Notes under the pieces: model-generated
The model's database searches: none
Told to the model about the DNA's origin: nothing
What the model saw: the letters and a program-made list of their open reading frames with translations, nothing else
Made by a program: the position numbers and the translations under genes
NCBI GenBank assembly: GCA_905221615.1
Contig: CAJNDT010005445.1
Span: forward strand, 1-64,000
Reading direction: 5' to 3'
DNA length: 64,000 bases
From: Symbiodinium sp. CCMP2592
Taxonomy: Eukaryota; Sar; Dinophyceae; Suessiales; Symbiodiniaceae
Shown: piece by piece, positions 10,667 through 22,551 of the stretch
Layout: every line of letters starts with the position of its first letter
Position numbering within the stretch: the first letter of the stretch is position 1

Positions 10667-12102
10667 TTGTTGCTTTGCTTGTTTGTAGGGACCGAGTGCT
10701 ACAGCCGTAGTCGACGAGGCCCAGTCAAGCCAAAAAAAAAAACAGAATCGGGAAAAGGAGCTGAGGACAGCGGTGAAGAAGTGGAGGAGGTCCAGGCTTC
10801 AGAAGACGAGGCTGTCGAGCTTCTGCAGAACCTGCCTCGAGTTCTGCAGGACCTTCGGACAGGCTTTCTGTCTTCCCACAGCCTGGAGCTGCCTACACTC
10901 ACACCAGACAGAAGAGTCCTGGTCGCAAGCGAGGGCGTTTGCCAGTTCCTGGTCGCACAACACTCAAGTCAAGAACGTCACTGGCGGACATTTTGTCCAT
11001 GACACCTGCAAGTGGGCCAGCTTCTGCTCCAGCACGGCTATTGTGCAGAGCCATATGCCGGTTTGTGCAAGTGTGGAGGGCCTGAGAGACCAGAAAAGAC
11101 TGCCCAATGGAAGTTAGAGGCACCTGGACAATCCTGCAGTTTCAGATGTTTGGGCTGCCGAAAGAGTCTAGCTTTGACTCCGCAGACTCTCTTCGGAGGG
11201 CAGCGTCTGGCCTTGAAGTCCATTGTTGGAGCTCTGTGGATCTACACTTCCAAACTGCATCTGTCACCGGATGATGCCAGCCTTGTCCTTGGTGTTGACA
11301 GTCGAGCCATTCGCTCCTTGTACGAGACCTTCAACCAGCTTTTCACACCTCGACCGTTGGTGGATGCGGAATGGACGTCGAGATTGATGAAGTGGCCTTC
11401 CGTTCTGTGGACAGATCTCACGGAATTGTGTGGCTCAGGTTCATTGCGGCAGTGCGCGTAGAGGGTCCAGCTTGGTGTGGCTTCAGCGTCTTGGCTACAG
11501 AATCACTCACGCAGGTCAAGGTGGAGGAGGACCACTTTCCTAAGAGGAAATGCGTTCTGCTCTACTTTTGGACTCTGATGAGCCTGTGCTGGGATTTGGT
11601 TCCGTCTGTCACACAGACGGAGCCAAAGCCTACAAGTCCTTGAAGAGCCCTCTGCTTGATGGTAGTTTGGAGGACGGTGATTTGCGTTTGTCTCACACTT
11701 GTGTCAAACACAAGCCTCCGCACCCAGAATTCTCTAAGAGAATGCGGGTGCGGGTCTGGGTGGGAAAGGGTTGGAGGAACCCAGAAGGTTGATGGCTTTT
11801 TCGCTGCCTTCCGCAAAGTGGTCGGCAAGCGGCCCTTCAACACAGTTGGCTCTTCAGACGACAGAGGCCCTCGCATGGAACAGATCATGCGTTTTCACGT
11901 CCGTTTGTTCCAGCTGAAGCACTGGTTCGGCGGACAAGACATGTTTTCAGTGTGTGGCCAGCTTCGCAAGTCTCAAAGAGACAGCGGGGGGGTCACTTGG
12001 AAGGACATGTCTGCTTTTAAGAAGCCTTTTGTAAGCCCTGCCCCACCTCGTGTACAGGTAGAGGTGGCAAGCGAAATGAGGGATGTTGTCACGCTCGACT
12101 GA
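10667..12102 (+). pseudogene. ISXO2/Merlin-type DDE transposase, frameshifted
   Basis: The order of motifs is that of IS1595/ISXO2-like transposases, the family that includes eukaryotic Merlin transposons, but they are spread over several frames. A zinc ribbon (CKCGG then CLGCRK) lies at about 11080-11190 in one frame. The first catalytic region VEIDEVAF follows at 11374 in a second frame. THAGQGGGGPLS, a stop at 11541, EEMRSALL and the second catalytic motif HTDGAKAYK (Asp at 11617) lie in a third frame. GTQKVDGFFAAFRKVVG and the C-terminus (to 12102) return to the second frame. At least three frame changes plus one stop make this a dead copy. An acidic Lys-rich leader (10720-10850) precedes it. 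ISXO2-domain proteins are frequent in dinoflagellate genomes. I could not find convincing terminal inverted repeats. Confidence 0.82.
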
Positions 12103-14618
12103 AAAAGACTTTGGGTTTGGGAAAGCAGGTTTGAGTGAGGTTGGAAAGCAAAAACGGAAAAACGCGTTTTTTGTTCGCTGGCCGTTAATTTCTTTTTAGT
12201 TAATAATTAGTTACCGCGCGAAAGGCAAGAATCACACTTTCGCAGCATCAAAGGGCATGAGGACGCAAGCAGTAATGTGACGGAAACGATGGTGGACACG
12301 CACAACACGAAGTGGGTGGACCTCACTTCGAGGTAGTTTTTGTCGCGCAGATCGCGACGGATCACACAACGCAGGGTTCATAAGCTCCGCTATGACCTCC
12401 TTCCGATTTCGCGGCACTTTGTCGCCGGGCAGGCGGCTGCGGAATGCGGAACTGCGTCTACAACCCGCGGCCCTGCCAGAAAGTGCTTTGGCGCGAGTCC
12501 GTCAGTGCATCCGTCAAGGCGGCTATGATCTTCAGACCGCACTGGCGGATTAACATGTGGTATCCGGAGCGCTTTTTTTTTAAGCGCCGCCACACATTGG
12601 ATGGCGGCTATGCGGAAATTCTCCAACGGGATTTCGCCGATGTGCTCATGACCCCCGACCAAGGTATTCTTTTATTGGGCCCTTGCTCGCTGGGCGCCAT
12701 GAGCGAGGCGAGTGGACCTTTCCGTAGGGATCCGGCCTGTTGGCGGCGGGTTCTCTTGCTATTGGGCTTGGCATGCAGCGCAGATCCGCCTATTCCCTTA
12801 GACTGAGCCCCTGCCCGCGCGCCGCTGGCCAGGGAGAGCTCTTTCTTGCTGGCGACCCCGCCTGCACGGCGGCCGCTGCTAGCCTAAAGCTGGAGTTTCC
12901 CGGCCTGCCCTGGTCAATCTTAGCCACACACGCCCTGGCCATTCGGCTTGGAGGGTGCTTCGCTGGCGCCGACGCTGCGCCCTCCAAGCTTGCCGGGTGA
13001 TGGCCATTGCTGTTCTTGTGGTTACGCATCGCCCTTGCAAGCGTACATCGTTGGGTAGCGCTCCCGGAGAATGCAGTGACTCAGTTGTTCAGAGCCTCTC
13101 TGTGCAGTTATTGCCTGTGATATTTGGCTCTTCAGCTTCGCAGACCACGCGCCAAATACTGTCCACAATCGGTCGTCGCACTAAGAGCCGGGGGAGTTGA
13201 ACCCAGGTTCGGACTTGTTTTTTGACGGAATTCGAACCCAGGTTCCAACTTTTCAACAGAGTTTGGCCACGACTGGAGCTGACTCCTCACTGTGGTGGTT
13301 TAATACAAGTGCCGCAGCAATAGTTTCAACGACCAGTCACGTCGTCCGAAACTGCTGTCATGGTCTCAAGGTACGGAAAGCATAAGGGAAATCGCATCAA
13401 CAGCACGAAGAATGCACAATCGTGACCTTGTCTTGCAAAAACGAAACGGAGTCAAATTTCTTCGCTATTGAGAGCTAGGAGGTCTTGAGCCGGGAGCGAG
13501 ATATGTTTTTTTGGTTTCACTTTTTCATGTTGATTGACGTTCGTAAATCCAGAAGTCCGTACTCAAGACGTTACACCGTTGATTTCGACGGGAGGTCAGT
13601 GCAGGCCGCCATACCTCGGATGGGAGAGATCCTGGGTTTGTCGAAGAGGTGTTCAGCTCAGATTTTTCATGTTCGGAGCTTAAGTTAGGATCTTGGGTTT
13701 TTTGCTTCTCAGGGTGGGGCTCAACGTTTGAAGGACATGTGGCTGCGGCTTATCGCAAGAAGCACCAGTGCTAGCAGTGCGGTTTTTGGCTTTACGTCGT
13801 GCATGGAGTGTCCTTCATGTTTTTGCCGGCATTCCTTGCACCCCCTTCGACTGAAGGTGTGCGCCAATTTGAGCTTTCCATGCCAAGCTTGTTGAAGCCC
13901 AAAGGCCCAAACCTGTACTTTACGGGCCAGAACATTTACCGATACCATTGTTGGGAATTCCATATTTTTAATATATGTTGTACTATGCACCCCCGCACTT
14001 CATTAGAATTACTAAGTCGAGCAAGCCCCGAAACCAAGTCTTTGGAGATCCCAACAGCCCATCCGACGGATGCATGTCATGTTCCAGAACCCAAACACGA
14101 CGGCCACGTCAACGCAGCAGAAACCGAACACGGCTTGAACTTTTGGGCTTGGCTAACCTTGGACTTCCCTTGTACCTTGATTTTCTCAGTTGGCATGTCA
14201 TTGACCCAAACATCCAGTTCACGGGTTCTAATCCCGCTCGAACCGAAATGCGGTTCAGCAGAAACTTGATGAACTGCTTGAAAGCTTCGCCACCAGCCTC
14301 CGACATGCTGCCGGCGGCGTAGCTTTGGCTTTGATGGCGTCAGGCTGTTTCCGGATCGAGTCATGTACCATACTCGTACGGGTACATGTACTATATACAC
14401 ATGTATGTAAAGAAAACTTCTCACAGAAACATGTAATTTTGGTGTCTCGACAAGTACATCTATCAGGCTGATTGCATGTCTAGGGAGCTTGCATTTTACT
14501 GAGGCGTGCTTCATTGGCTCGAGAAGGCATGGACTTCGCAACGCCCGTGACTGGTTGCTGGCGTCTACGGTGACGGGGTTGTTCTCTGGGCTTCTCGTGT
14601 CAGCAATAAGTACTCAAC
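12103..14618. other. Unassigned region with possible degraded exons
   Basis: No recognised gene. 12103-12240 is AT-rich just after the transposase relic. Between 12340 and 12665 two plus-strand frames give peptide-like text, one ending at a TAA near 12550 and the next containing GGYAEILQRDFADVLM and running to a possible GT donor at about 12663. This could be a decayed exon but matches nothing I know. 12667-13000 is GC-rich. Near 13180-13250 two short GAACCCAGGTTC-like segments repeat. The rest shows nothing I can name. Confidence 0.3.
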
Positions 14619-15770
14619 ATGGAATCGCACGCAGAGCCTTCGCCGATCTGCACAAAATCTTGCCTGCTGAGCGGCCGCTGCATCGAAATATCTGCTCTTC
14701 CAGATTGGAGGCTAACGAAGCTGCTGCAGGTGGCGGAAGAACACTTCCGCGACTGCGGGGCGCTCTCTTCCTTGGAGCGGCTCGGGTGGCTAGTGGCACC
14801 TGAGCAGGGTTCCATGCTTGACATGGAAAGCACCGTCTACGAGGCAAGGCTCGGCAGCGTGCACTTCATCCAAGCCATAGCAGTCCCATTGTCTCAGCCG
14901 ATCTTCTGCACTGCGAGCCCAGACCACCCTTCTTGGGCCCAAGTTCTTGGCGATGGCTCCGTGACGACGTGGGGCTCGGGTCCCGGATCCGACAGCCGCA
15001 GTGTGCGACATCAGTTGCAGAATGTACGGTCGATCGCTGCGACCTCCTCGGCATTCGCTGCATTGCGAAAGGATGGGACGGTCGTCACTTGGGGACACCC
15101 GGATCAGGGAGGTGACAGCACGCCTGTGAAGGCCCAGCTTCGAGAAGTAAAAAGCTTGGCTGCCTCCGACACTGCTTTCGCCGCTCTGCTCGCCAGCGGG
15201 GGCGTCGTCACTTGGGGGGGCGCTTGTGACGGCGGCGACTGTGAGCTGGTTCGTGACGAGCTGACCGGGGTGACGAAGATCGCAGGCACCTGCTGTGCTT
15301 TCGCAGCTCTTCTGGAGAACGGAAGGGTCGTGCAGTGGGGCGATCACTTCGCTGACACCGGGTCCATCAGAGACGAGCTGAAGTGCATCCAAGACATCTG
15401 TGGCCTACGGACCCGCGCAGCGTTCGCAGCGCTGCTGCAAACTGGTAAGGCAGGGGGCCTCTTTGACAAATCAAACTCTGAGGATAGCATCTTTGGGGCC
15501 CCAAACGCCGTCTTGAGGCGTTTTTCATACACAAACCTCAACAAAGCCATGCTTTGGGTTCACGGGTTATGTGCCCTCTTGTTCACTGCAGCCACACTTT
15601 CATGCTATAAGGTGGTCACCTGGCAAGACTGGCGAGATCCCGACCTGACACCGTCACCTCGGGCACGGCAGATGTTGCAGAGCAACGTGGTCCAGCTGCA
15701 CGCGTCCGAGGACGTCTTCGAGGCTTTCAGAGACGATGGCACAAAGATCTCGTGGCCGGAGGCCGGCATT
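14619..15770 (+). CDS. Ubiquitin-like N-terminus plus RCC1-like repeat protein (dinoflagellate type)
   Basis: The ATG at 14619 follows a pyrimidine-rich stretch ending in CAG at 14603, a plausible trans-splice acceptor. Residues ~8-90 resemble a divergent ubiquitin-like fold (LLSGRCIEISALPDW and a later LDMESTVYEARLGSVHF). From residue ~108 come four RCC1-like repeats of about 40-45 residues, each with a G-x-V-x-TWG core (VLGDGSVTTWG, LRKDGTVVTWG, LASGGVVTWG, LENGRVVQWG) and an AFAAL strand. A fifth begins at residue 276 and is completed only if 15450-15611 is removed as an intron, giving GKVVTW. RCC1/HERC-like repeats form beta-propellers for protein contacts. Only about five repeats are visible and the frame decays after SWPEAG near 15770, so the gene may be truncated or continue in an unseen exon. 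Confidence 0.7.
15450..15611 (+). other. Likely in-frame GC-AG intron (162 nt)
   Basis: The sequence AAG precedes a GCAGGG donor at 15450 and the segment ends ATAAG at 15611. Removing it joins LLQTGK to VVTWQDW and restores an RCC1-like repeat core. The 162 nt are a multiple of three with no stop, so a simple ORF view reads straight through 54 unrelated, hydrophobic residues. GC donors are established for dinoflagellate introns. The exact edge can slide because AAG occurs on both sides. Confidence 0.65.
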
Positions 15771-17057
15771 CTAACGAAAGACCAAACCATATCGAAAAGG
15801 GTCTTCTCTGTGAGCCTCTCAAAGGTTTGCTGCCTGAAGCCCAAGAATTTGCAGGAAATGCATGTCCTGGTCCCTATGCCTATATCACGACAGTCGCAAT
15901 ATGTCTGCCACCACAGGTCTTCTCTGATCTTAAGGCCGCTACTTGCACCTCCAAGTTGACCCAGATTCTACACGAGGGGCCCATACCCCACCCCAAATCC
16001 CAGGCTTTCAAGCCCCAGCTCAAAATCCCATAACACGAAGCTTCAACCCCAGCTCCAAATCCCTAAGCCGTACCTAAAACGCAACAAGCCGTAAGCTTCG
16101 ATTCAACCCACGCCTCTCAACTACCTTACCAGAGGCTCCAAAACGCCTTCATGAAGAAATATAGCTTAAAGTCTAGTGGCAAGCGTACTTTCACAGAATT
16201 CGGCTTTTCTGGAATCCCTCTTAGAGACACGCTGACGCCCCAGTAGTAGGATCCTTGCGGTTAGGTGCCCTTTAGAGCTCCTGCTCTATTGTAGGCTGGA
16301 GAGTGTATGGAGCTCGGACCCGGTGCTGATGAAGATGGCGGCGGATTCCTGAATCCAGATGTTTTTCTTTAGGAGGCTTCCTTGAAAGTTATGAATCACC
16401 AAAAATGGTTGCCGTAAGGGTTTAGGGTTACTATTAAGGTTACCAGAATGGTTGCGATAGCTACGAAGCAGTCCGATCAAGATTTGTGCTCCTGAGCCCT
16501 AGGCTTGAACCCTGGATGATGAACTCTGAACCCTAAACCCTAAACGCCCTAAATCCTAAACCCTAAACCCTCTGAACCCTATACCCCCTAAGATTCTTGG
16601 AAAAGAATGCACAAAAAGGCCAGATGTTGCCGATCCACCGCAGGCAAGCACCTGCGAGTTCGGCCTCCGCCCGTGTTTTGGGTGGGCTACTGGCCCAGAT
16701 GTACCTGGAGGGTCGGGGGGACGTAGTATGTAGGTAGTCATAAGGGGGTCCTTTAAAGGTTCCATTGAAGGGATCTATAAGGGTTCCCTTAAGGGGTCTT
16801 AGAGGGTCGGGGGACTTAGTATGTAGGTAAGAAGTAGACGTATAAGTACGCTAAAAGGGACCCTACTTGCGGTCATGATCCTCATAAGTCCTTAAAAATA
16901 ACTTTTTACTTCGTCCGCCGACCCTCCAAGCAGGGTCCAAGGGTTTAGGATGTAGGGTAGCTCCAGCCACAGACTCTTTTCCTTTTCTTCCGCGCAGCAA
17001 GCTGAATTCACGGGTGGCCAGTGGAAGTCACCTAGCAGAGTAGTGACAGCTGAGCCC

Positions 17058-17181
17058 TACTTGGAGGATCAAGGGACCTAGTAACTAGGGTTATAAGTAC
17101 CTTAATTGGGGTTATATGTACTTATAAGTATAGTTGCCTTAATTATAAACCTAGTTACTCAGTCCCACGACCCTTCAAGTA
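17058..17181. mobile_element. Family A fold-back element, 124 bp
   Basis: The arms are TACTTGGAGGATC and its imperfect complement ending AAGTA, with GGGACCTAGTAACTAGGGTT in the left arm and the matching CTAGTTACTCAGTCCC in the right. A TA dinucleotide sits at both ends and may be the target duplication, giving a 120-bp core that starts CTTGGAGG. No coding capacity. Confidence 0.8.
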
Positions 17182-18673
17182 AGCCCTTCAACACACCCCT
17201 CGTCCCTGTGCCCGTTGCGTTGGACGGGGTCTCATCCTCTGGGCTTCGTCTGCTCGAGTTTTGGAATTTGTGGTTTAGGATTTTTGGGGGTTTTCGAACG
17301 GCTTAGGGGTTAGGGGTTTGGGGTTTCTTGGAGGGCTTACGGGTTGTGTCGGGGCGCCTATGCTTCATACAGGCACCGTGAATCGACGAGCCTTGAAGAG
17401 CCCTTCTAAAAACAAGCTAGTATGCCTTTTTTCTGCCGCCAGGGGCTAAGCGATAAGACCAGGTTGATGGGGATTTGACCCACGGCTGCCCGTGATGAAT
17501 GCCTTGAAAAGCATGGCATCTTTGCTGCTCCTGTCTTGCACGATCCGGCCGAGGTAGCCGTGGAATCGCTGGTGCTGGTGGGGTCTCGAAAGCCTGAACG
17601 TCCCAGAGATTTGGAACCCCAACCCGAAACTAAACCCTGAACCCAAAATCCCAAATGCCCCGTCTCCACATTATGGAGCAAGAGCCCTACAGTCCAAAGT
17701 CTGAACAAGAAGCCCAGATTTAGGGTTTAAAGTTTCGGCCTGCAGTTTGAGGAGGTGTAGGGGCATAGTGGGCAGCACTTAGTTTTGCGTCCTCTGCCTT
17801 AAACTCCCCAAACCAAAACCCTAAACCGCTTGCAACACGGTTCGTGGCCTCAGGTTTGCTGCTGCCCGGCAAGTATTACCACCCGAAGCCCTATACCAGA
17901 CACTTCAAAGCCCCTAAACTCTAGCACCCTAAGCTCTCGAGCGGGAGAGCCCCGCGACTCCGAGTGCATGCACCTTGATTCCGCGATCGTCCGAAGAATC
18001 ACCGGTAGTAGCGGATTCCCATCCATATCTCCTGCTCACAACTTGAAGCACGGCATGAGGCCTTCTTGCGTTGTAAGGTTTACTGACTTTGATGCTTCTC
18101 GTTTGTGAGGGATCTCAGGCTTGGCTCTGGGCTCGAAATCATTTCTTGGCTGGGTTGTGGGTGTCGGGGTTGCGCTTTCGACTTGTGCAGGGTTTAGGGT
18201 TTAGGGTTAATGGTCTAGGGGGTCGGCACTTGTCCACACTTTGAAACCAGAGCCGAAACCTCTCAGTCTTTCATCGAAGGAGCACCTGAAGCGGGAGTCC
18301 CGATACGAACGAGTTTCACCATCTTCGAAGCAAGGGAAGCAGTGAAAGCAGCTACAAAGGATGAGGGCCCAAACCCTTAAGTTGAAGCAGAACTCGAAGC
18401 TCTAGAACTTCGTAGACGAAAGCCTCGTTTTATTCATAATCCATAAACCCTAAACTCTAAAGTTTAGAGTCTAAACCCTAAACCCTAAACCCTAAACCTT
18501 AAACCCTAACTGTAAACCCTAAACCCCTGTAGATGCTGAAGCCTAGTCCTAGCCCCGGGCCCTCCTCCAAGCTCCAGGCCCCCTTGGAGGTTCATGGGAC
18601 TTAGTATCTTAAAGCGTTCCTTAAGGGGTTCCTTAAAGGGTAAGGGATTTATAGGGGTTTAGGGTTTATAGTT

Positions 18674-18790
18674 TACTTGGAGGTTTATGGGAGTTAGCAG
18701 GTGCAGTTATAAGTACCTTAATCGGGGTAATGATAGGAAAAGCTACCTTAATTATGTCCCTAGTTCCTAGGTCCCATGAGCCTTTAAGCA
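18674..18790. mobile_element. Family A fold-back element, diverged
   Basis: Same plan as the 124-bp family (TACTTGGAGG start, CCTTTAAG end) but with more substitutions and 117 bp long, so an older copy. Confidence 0.65.
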
Positions 18791-19773
18791 GCGATATCGT
18801 TCGCCTCCAAGTTGGAGCACCGCGCCGATGCGTCACCACTCCAGGGTCGGAAGTGGTGATTCCAAACTTGACATCCTGAGCCCTTCTCCCTGCCTGGACC
18901 CTAAGGAACCTACCTTTTCGGGTTCCCCAATATGATTTCTTTATATAAGTCCTTAACAAGGTAGGTTACGTGGGGTTAAGGTGAGCCTTAAACCGCGAGC
19001 AGAGTGTAGGAGTCGTGATCTTGAAACTGCTGGTGTTCCTGAGGCGCATTCTTTTGGAGCAGCGCCCTATAGTGACTGGCTGATTCGGAGAAAACGCGCG
19101 CATGGGATCTGAGGTTTCGGGTTCAGGGTTTAGGTTCCAGGGGGTACAGTAGAGGCCCAAAAGTTGGAAACCCAATAGCCTCAATCCTTAAAAGTCATGT
19201 ATAAGGGATCCCAGCACTAATTGTCCTTAATCCGGTTTCCAACTTTTTGGGGTTTACTGTACGTGTATTGGTCCTTCAACCAATCGCCTGAACCCCCGAG
19301 CCGAAACTGGTCGTTAAGTCCCTGCAGCTTTCGTAGGTTATTCAGGGTCAAAACACCTCCTAAAGCCCGAAAGTTCGTACTCTCAACAACGCCCTCGAAC
19401 TTCGAATGTTGATGAAGGGAGTGCTCCGACCCTTGCGGCCCGAAGCTCTGGCAAGAGGGTTTTAGGGCCTATGGCTCCCGAAGGAAAATTATGGTCCCTT
19501 TTGGGGTACCTTATAAGAAGGATCCAAAAGGGGACCATACTTTTGACCCCCAAACCCTGATTTTTGGGGTCTAGGGTTTAGGGCCTATGGCTCTCTCAGG
19601 ATTTTAGGGTTTACCTGGACCCTAAGGAACCTACCTTTTTAGGGTTCCCTAATATGATTTCTTTATACAAGTCCTTAAAAAGGTAGGTTACGTGGGGTTA
19701 AGGTAGGGTTCAGGGTTCAGGCCCTCTGGCTCTCTAAGGATTCCGAGGCTGCTCCTGGCACCCGGTTCCTTAA

Positions 19774-19880
19774 CTACGGTTGATGATATAAATCCTGCAT
19801 TACCTTAAGGACCCTAAACTATGGGAATAACGGTATATTCCTTATTATGGGTAATGCAGGATTTATATCATCAACAGTAG
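19774..19880. mobile_element. Family D fold-back element, 107 bp
   Basis: A left arm starting CTACGGTTGATGATAT and a right arm ending ATATCATCAACAGTAG form a stem that continues through AATCCTGCATTACC/GGTAATGCAGGATT. It abuts the family F element that starts at 19881. Confidence 0.8.
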
Positions 19881-19972
19881 GAAGGGCTTTGGGACATTTT
19901 GTACTTTCCCTTATTGGGCTTAAGAGGATCTTATTTACTAATATTGTTCAAAGGCTCTAAAAGCCCCACCTA
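19881..19972. mobile_element. Family F element, copy 1
   Basis: This ~91-bp segment is repeated with only a few mismatches at 57814-57904. Its ends GGGCTTT and AAAGCCCC form a short terminal inverted repeat. It lies directly next to the family D palindrome. Confidence 0.7.
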
Positions 19973-20210
19973 GTTAAGGTTTGGACTTTTTGAGCTTAGG
20001 GTTTGGTAGTTTGGGTTGAGGGCTGTTTAAGATTTGGGTTTTAGGCGGTTTCTTGATAGGGTCTTAAGAGAGCGTCCCGAGGGTTTTATGTAGGGTTTTC
20101 CAAAGCCCCTAACCTTACCCCTTAAACCCTAAATCCAGGAACGCCTGAGCCATAAGCCCTAGACCCGTATACCCTTAAACCAGAAACCCTAAACTAAACT
20201 TTCCCTTAAT

Positions 20211-20308
20211 GGGTGGTTGTCAAAATCATGGTCCCTTTTTGGGTCCTTAGTATAATTCGGCACTTAATATATAGGGTACGCCAAAAGGGACCATATTTTG
20301 GACAACTA
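20211..20308. mobile_element. Family C fold-back element
   Basis: The left arm begins GGGTGGTTGTCAAAAT and includes ATGGTCCCTTTTTGG; the right arm has CCAAAAGGGACCAT. Relatives lie at 20991-21091 and 59720-59820. Confidence 0.75.
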
Positions 20309-20865
20309 ACTAATCCAAAACCCTGAAGAATTACTAATCATATTCCTTCGAGTTCCACGTTGGAAGTTTACGATAATATAGCCCCAAACCTTTTTCCAAT
20401 CATTCAGTTACCTTTTTCTGATCTGATCCAGGGTTCCTGAATGCGCTTTACTTTGAGGTATCTTGCTCAAGTGATGGGTTTTGGCGATTCTGGACAGTTT
20501 CCTACCGAAGGACTCGGGTGAGGTCCCTAAACCCTAAACCCGAAATCCCTAAACCCTATAAACCCCTAAACCCGAAATCCCTAAACCCTATAAACCCCTA
20601 AACCCCTAAACCCCTAAACCCTATAAACCCAAAACCCCTAAACCCCTAAACCCTATAAACCCGAAACCCCTAAAACCCCTAAACCCCTAAACCCGAAACC
20701 CCTAAACCGCTCTGACCAGGCTGTATGCGTGCCACGGGAGCGCCGCGCCGACGAGGAGTCGAATCCTGGGGTTTATACTTAAAGGGTCATGGGACTTAGT
20801 AACTAGGGTTCTACAAGGGCTCCTTTAAAGGGATCCATAAGGGTCCTATAAAGGGGGTTTAAGGC

Positions 20866-20989
20866 TACTTAAAGGGTCATGGGACTTAGTGACTACGGTT
20901 ATAGTTAGGGTAACTATACTTATAAGTACATATAACCCCAATTAGGGTACTTATAACCTTACTTACTAAGTCCCATGATCCTCCAAGTA
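20866..20989. mobile_element. Family A fold-back element, 124 bp, inverted
   Basis: Same 124-bp family in the opposite orientation (starts TACTTAAAGGGTC and ends GATCCTCCAAGTA). TA flanks both ends. A solitary half-arm of the family lies just upstream at about 20776-20815. Confidence 0.8.
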
Positions 20990-20990
20990 T

Positions 20991-21091
20991 GGGTGGTTGT
21001 AAACATTATGGTCCCTTTTGGGGTCCTTATTATAATACGGCACCTAACATTTAGCTTACCCAAAAGCGGGCTATAGTTTTGACGACTACCC
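20991..21091. mobile_element. Family C fold-back element, 101 bp
   Basis: Starts GGGTGGTTGT and ends ACGACTACCC. It begins one base after the family A element ending at 20989, making a tight composite of two fold-back families. Confidence 0.75.
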
Positions 21092-22268
21092 ATATAGGGT
21101 TTTTTGCTCTTCGGTTCGGCACCCACACCCCTAACCCTAAACCCTGTAACTAAGGGGCAGACCCCAAGTTAGAATAGTTCAACCTTCTGTAGTAGTTCAG
21201 TAAGTAATGAGTATTAGAAATTTTGGGGTTCCGGGACGGTCGGACTTGAAGTGTTTCTGCGTGTTGCAGGTTCGGTTCAGAGTTTCGGGTTCAGCGTCTT
21301 GCAAGATGTCAGGCCGCAGGCACCTCACACCCTGAATTTCTCATACTGTTGCAAACCTGCAATATCCACCGTAAGGAGTGTACCATGATATCCATACTCG
21401 ACGGAATGCAGCCTTATACGATCCCAACAGAGCGCTTGTAGAATCTTTCCCCGTGCAACTGTTAAGCGAAGTCTGCTCTTCTTTGCACCAGGGGCCCGGA
21501 TTTGGAACTTGGCACATTTCGGAAATTCAGGCGATCAGTGTTTGTATTCAGGGTTTGCTTATGCCTAGGGTTCTGTGTTCAAGGCTTTCAGTCTTGTATT
21601 CACAGGGTTGTCTTTGGCCGAAGATGTCCCTTGCCGGCATGTGCCTTGTTCGAAGATCTTCCGGCGTCATGGAACCCTGAACCCTCCGTAAAGCGACCTC
21701 CCCCAAAGCCAGCCCAAGCACTGTCATGAGGAGAGTTCGCGCTTGCTATCGTAGCCGAAGTTTTTGAAATGAAAACGATCCCTGCAGCTAACCCCAAAGC
21801 CCAAGCCACAACACCGCTCATCAAATCCTCGGCTCCCACGTCCAACCTCTGCACCCTAAGACCCAAACCTTAAACCTCAAACCCTAAAGCCCTAAATCCT
21901 TAGCCCCTAAACCCTAAACCCTAAAACCCGAAACCCTAAACCCTAAAACCCTTGAACCCTAAACCCTAAAACCCGAAACGCGAAAGTGTTGAACCCCGAA
22001 CCTGCAAGTCGAAACTCTTGAGCCCTAAACTCCGAATCCCCGAACCCTAAACACCATGGATATGGCTGCCTTGGCGGATGTCAACAGTGCCCTCAGCGAG
22101 GCGCACTTTGCCGCGTTGTGATTTTTGGGAGTCTGGGCGTTTAGGGTTCGGAGCTTCACCTCAGCTCCAGTACTTGGAGGATCATGGGACTTAGTAACTT
22201 CAAGGGTTCCTCAGGGGGTTCCTCAAGGGGCTCTATAAACGATCTATAGGGGTTTAGGGTTTAGGGTC

Positions 22269-22391
22269 TACTTAAGGATCAAGGGATCTAGTAAGTAAGG
22301 TTATAAGTACCTTCATTGGGGTTATAAGTACTTGTAAGCATACTTACCTTAATAATAACCCTAGTTACTAAGTCCCATGAACCTTTAAGTA
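22269..22391. mobile_element. Family A fold-back element, 123 bp
   Basis: Starts TACTTAAGGATC and ends CCTTTAAGTA with TA at each end. A half-arm of the same family lies at about 22172-22202. Confidence 0.75.
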
Positions 22392-22443
22392 GTTATTTGC
22401 AGTTGGATGCACCATTTTCACAGGCTGTGGCACTTGAGGGTTC

Positions 22444-22551
22444 CCACAGACTCCAATGTCCCTAAATTAGGGAATATACTTGAAATTATAGTAGGATACT
22501 AAATTTGATTCAAGGAATATTCCTTAATCAAGGGATATTGGAGTCTCTAGG
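22444..22551. mobile_element. Family B fold-back element, 108 bp
   Basis: Arms start CCACAGACTCC and end GGAGTCTCTAGG, with an inner GGAATAT/ATATTCC region. A diverged member of the 109-bp CCCAGAG...CTCTGGG family (25566, 35611, 55953). Confidence 0.7.

Noticed and set aside
13180-13250. Two B-box-like GAACCCAGGTTC/TTCGAACCC segments, possible minus-strand tRNAs
   Set aside because: T-stems pair over only about 3 bp and no cloverleaf can be drawn.
14215-14250. tRNA T-arm-like segment (GGGTTCTAATCCCG)
   Set aside because: A 4-bp stem and 7-nt loop are present, but no matching acceptor or anticodon arm is found 60-70 nt upstream.
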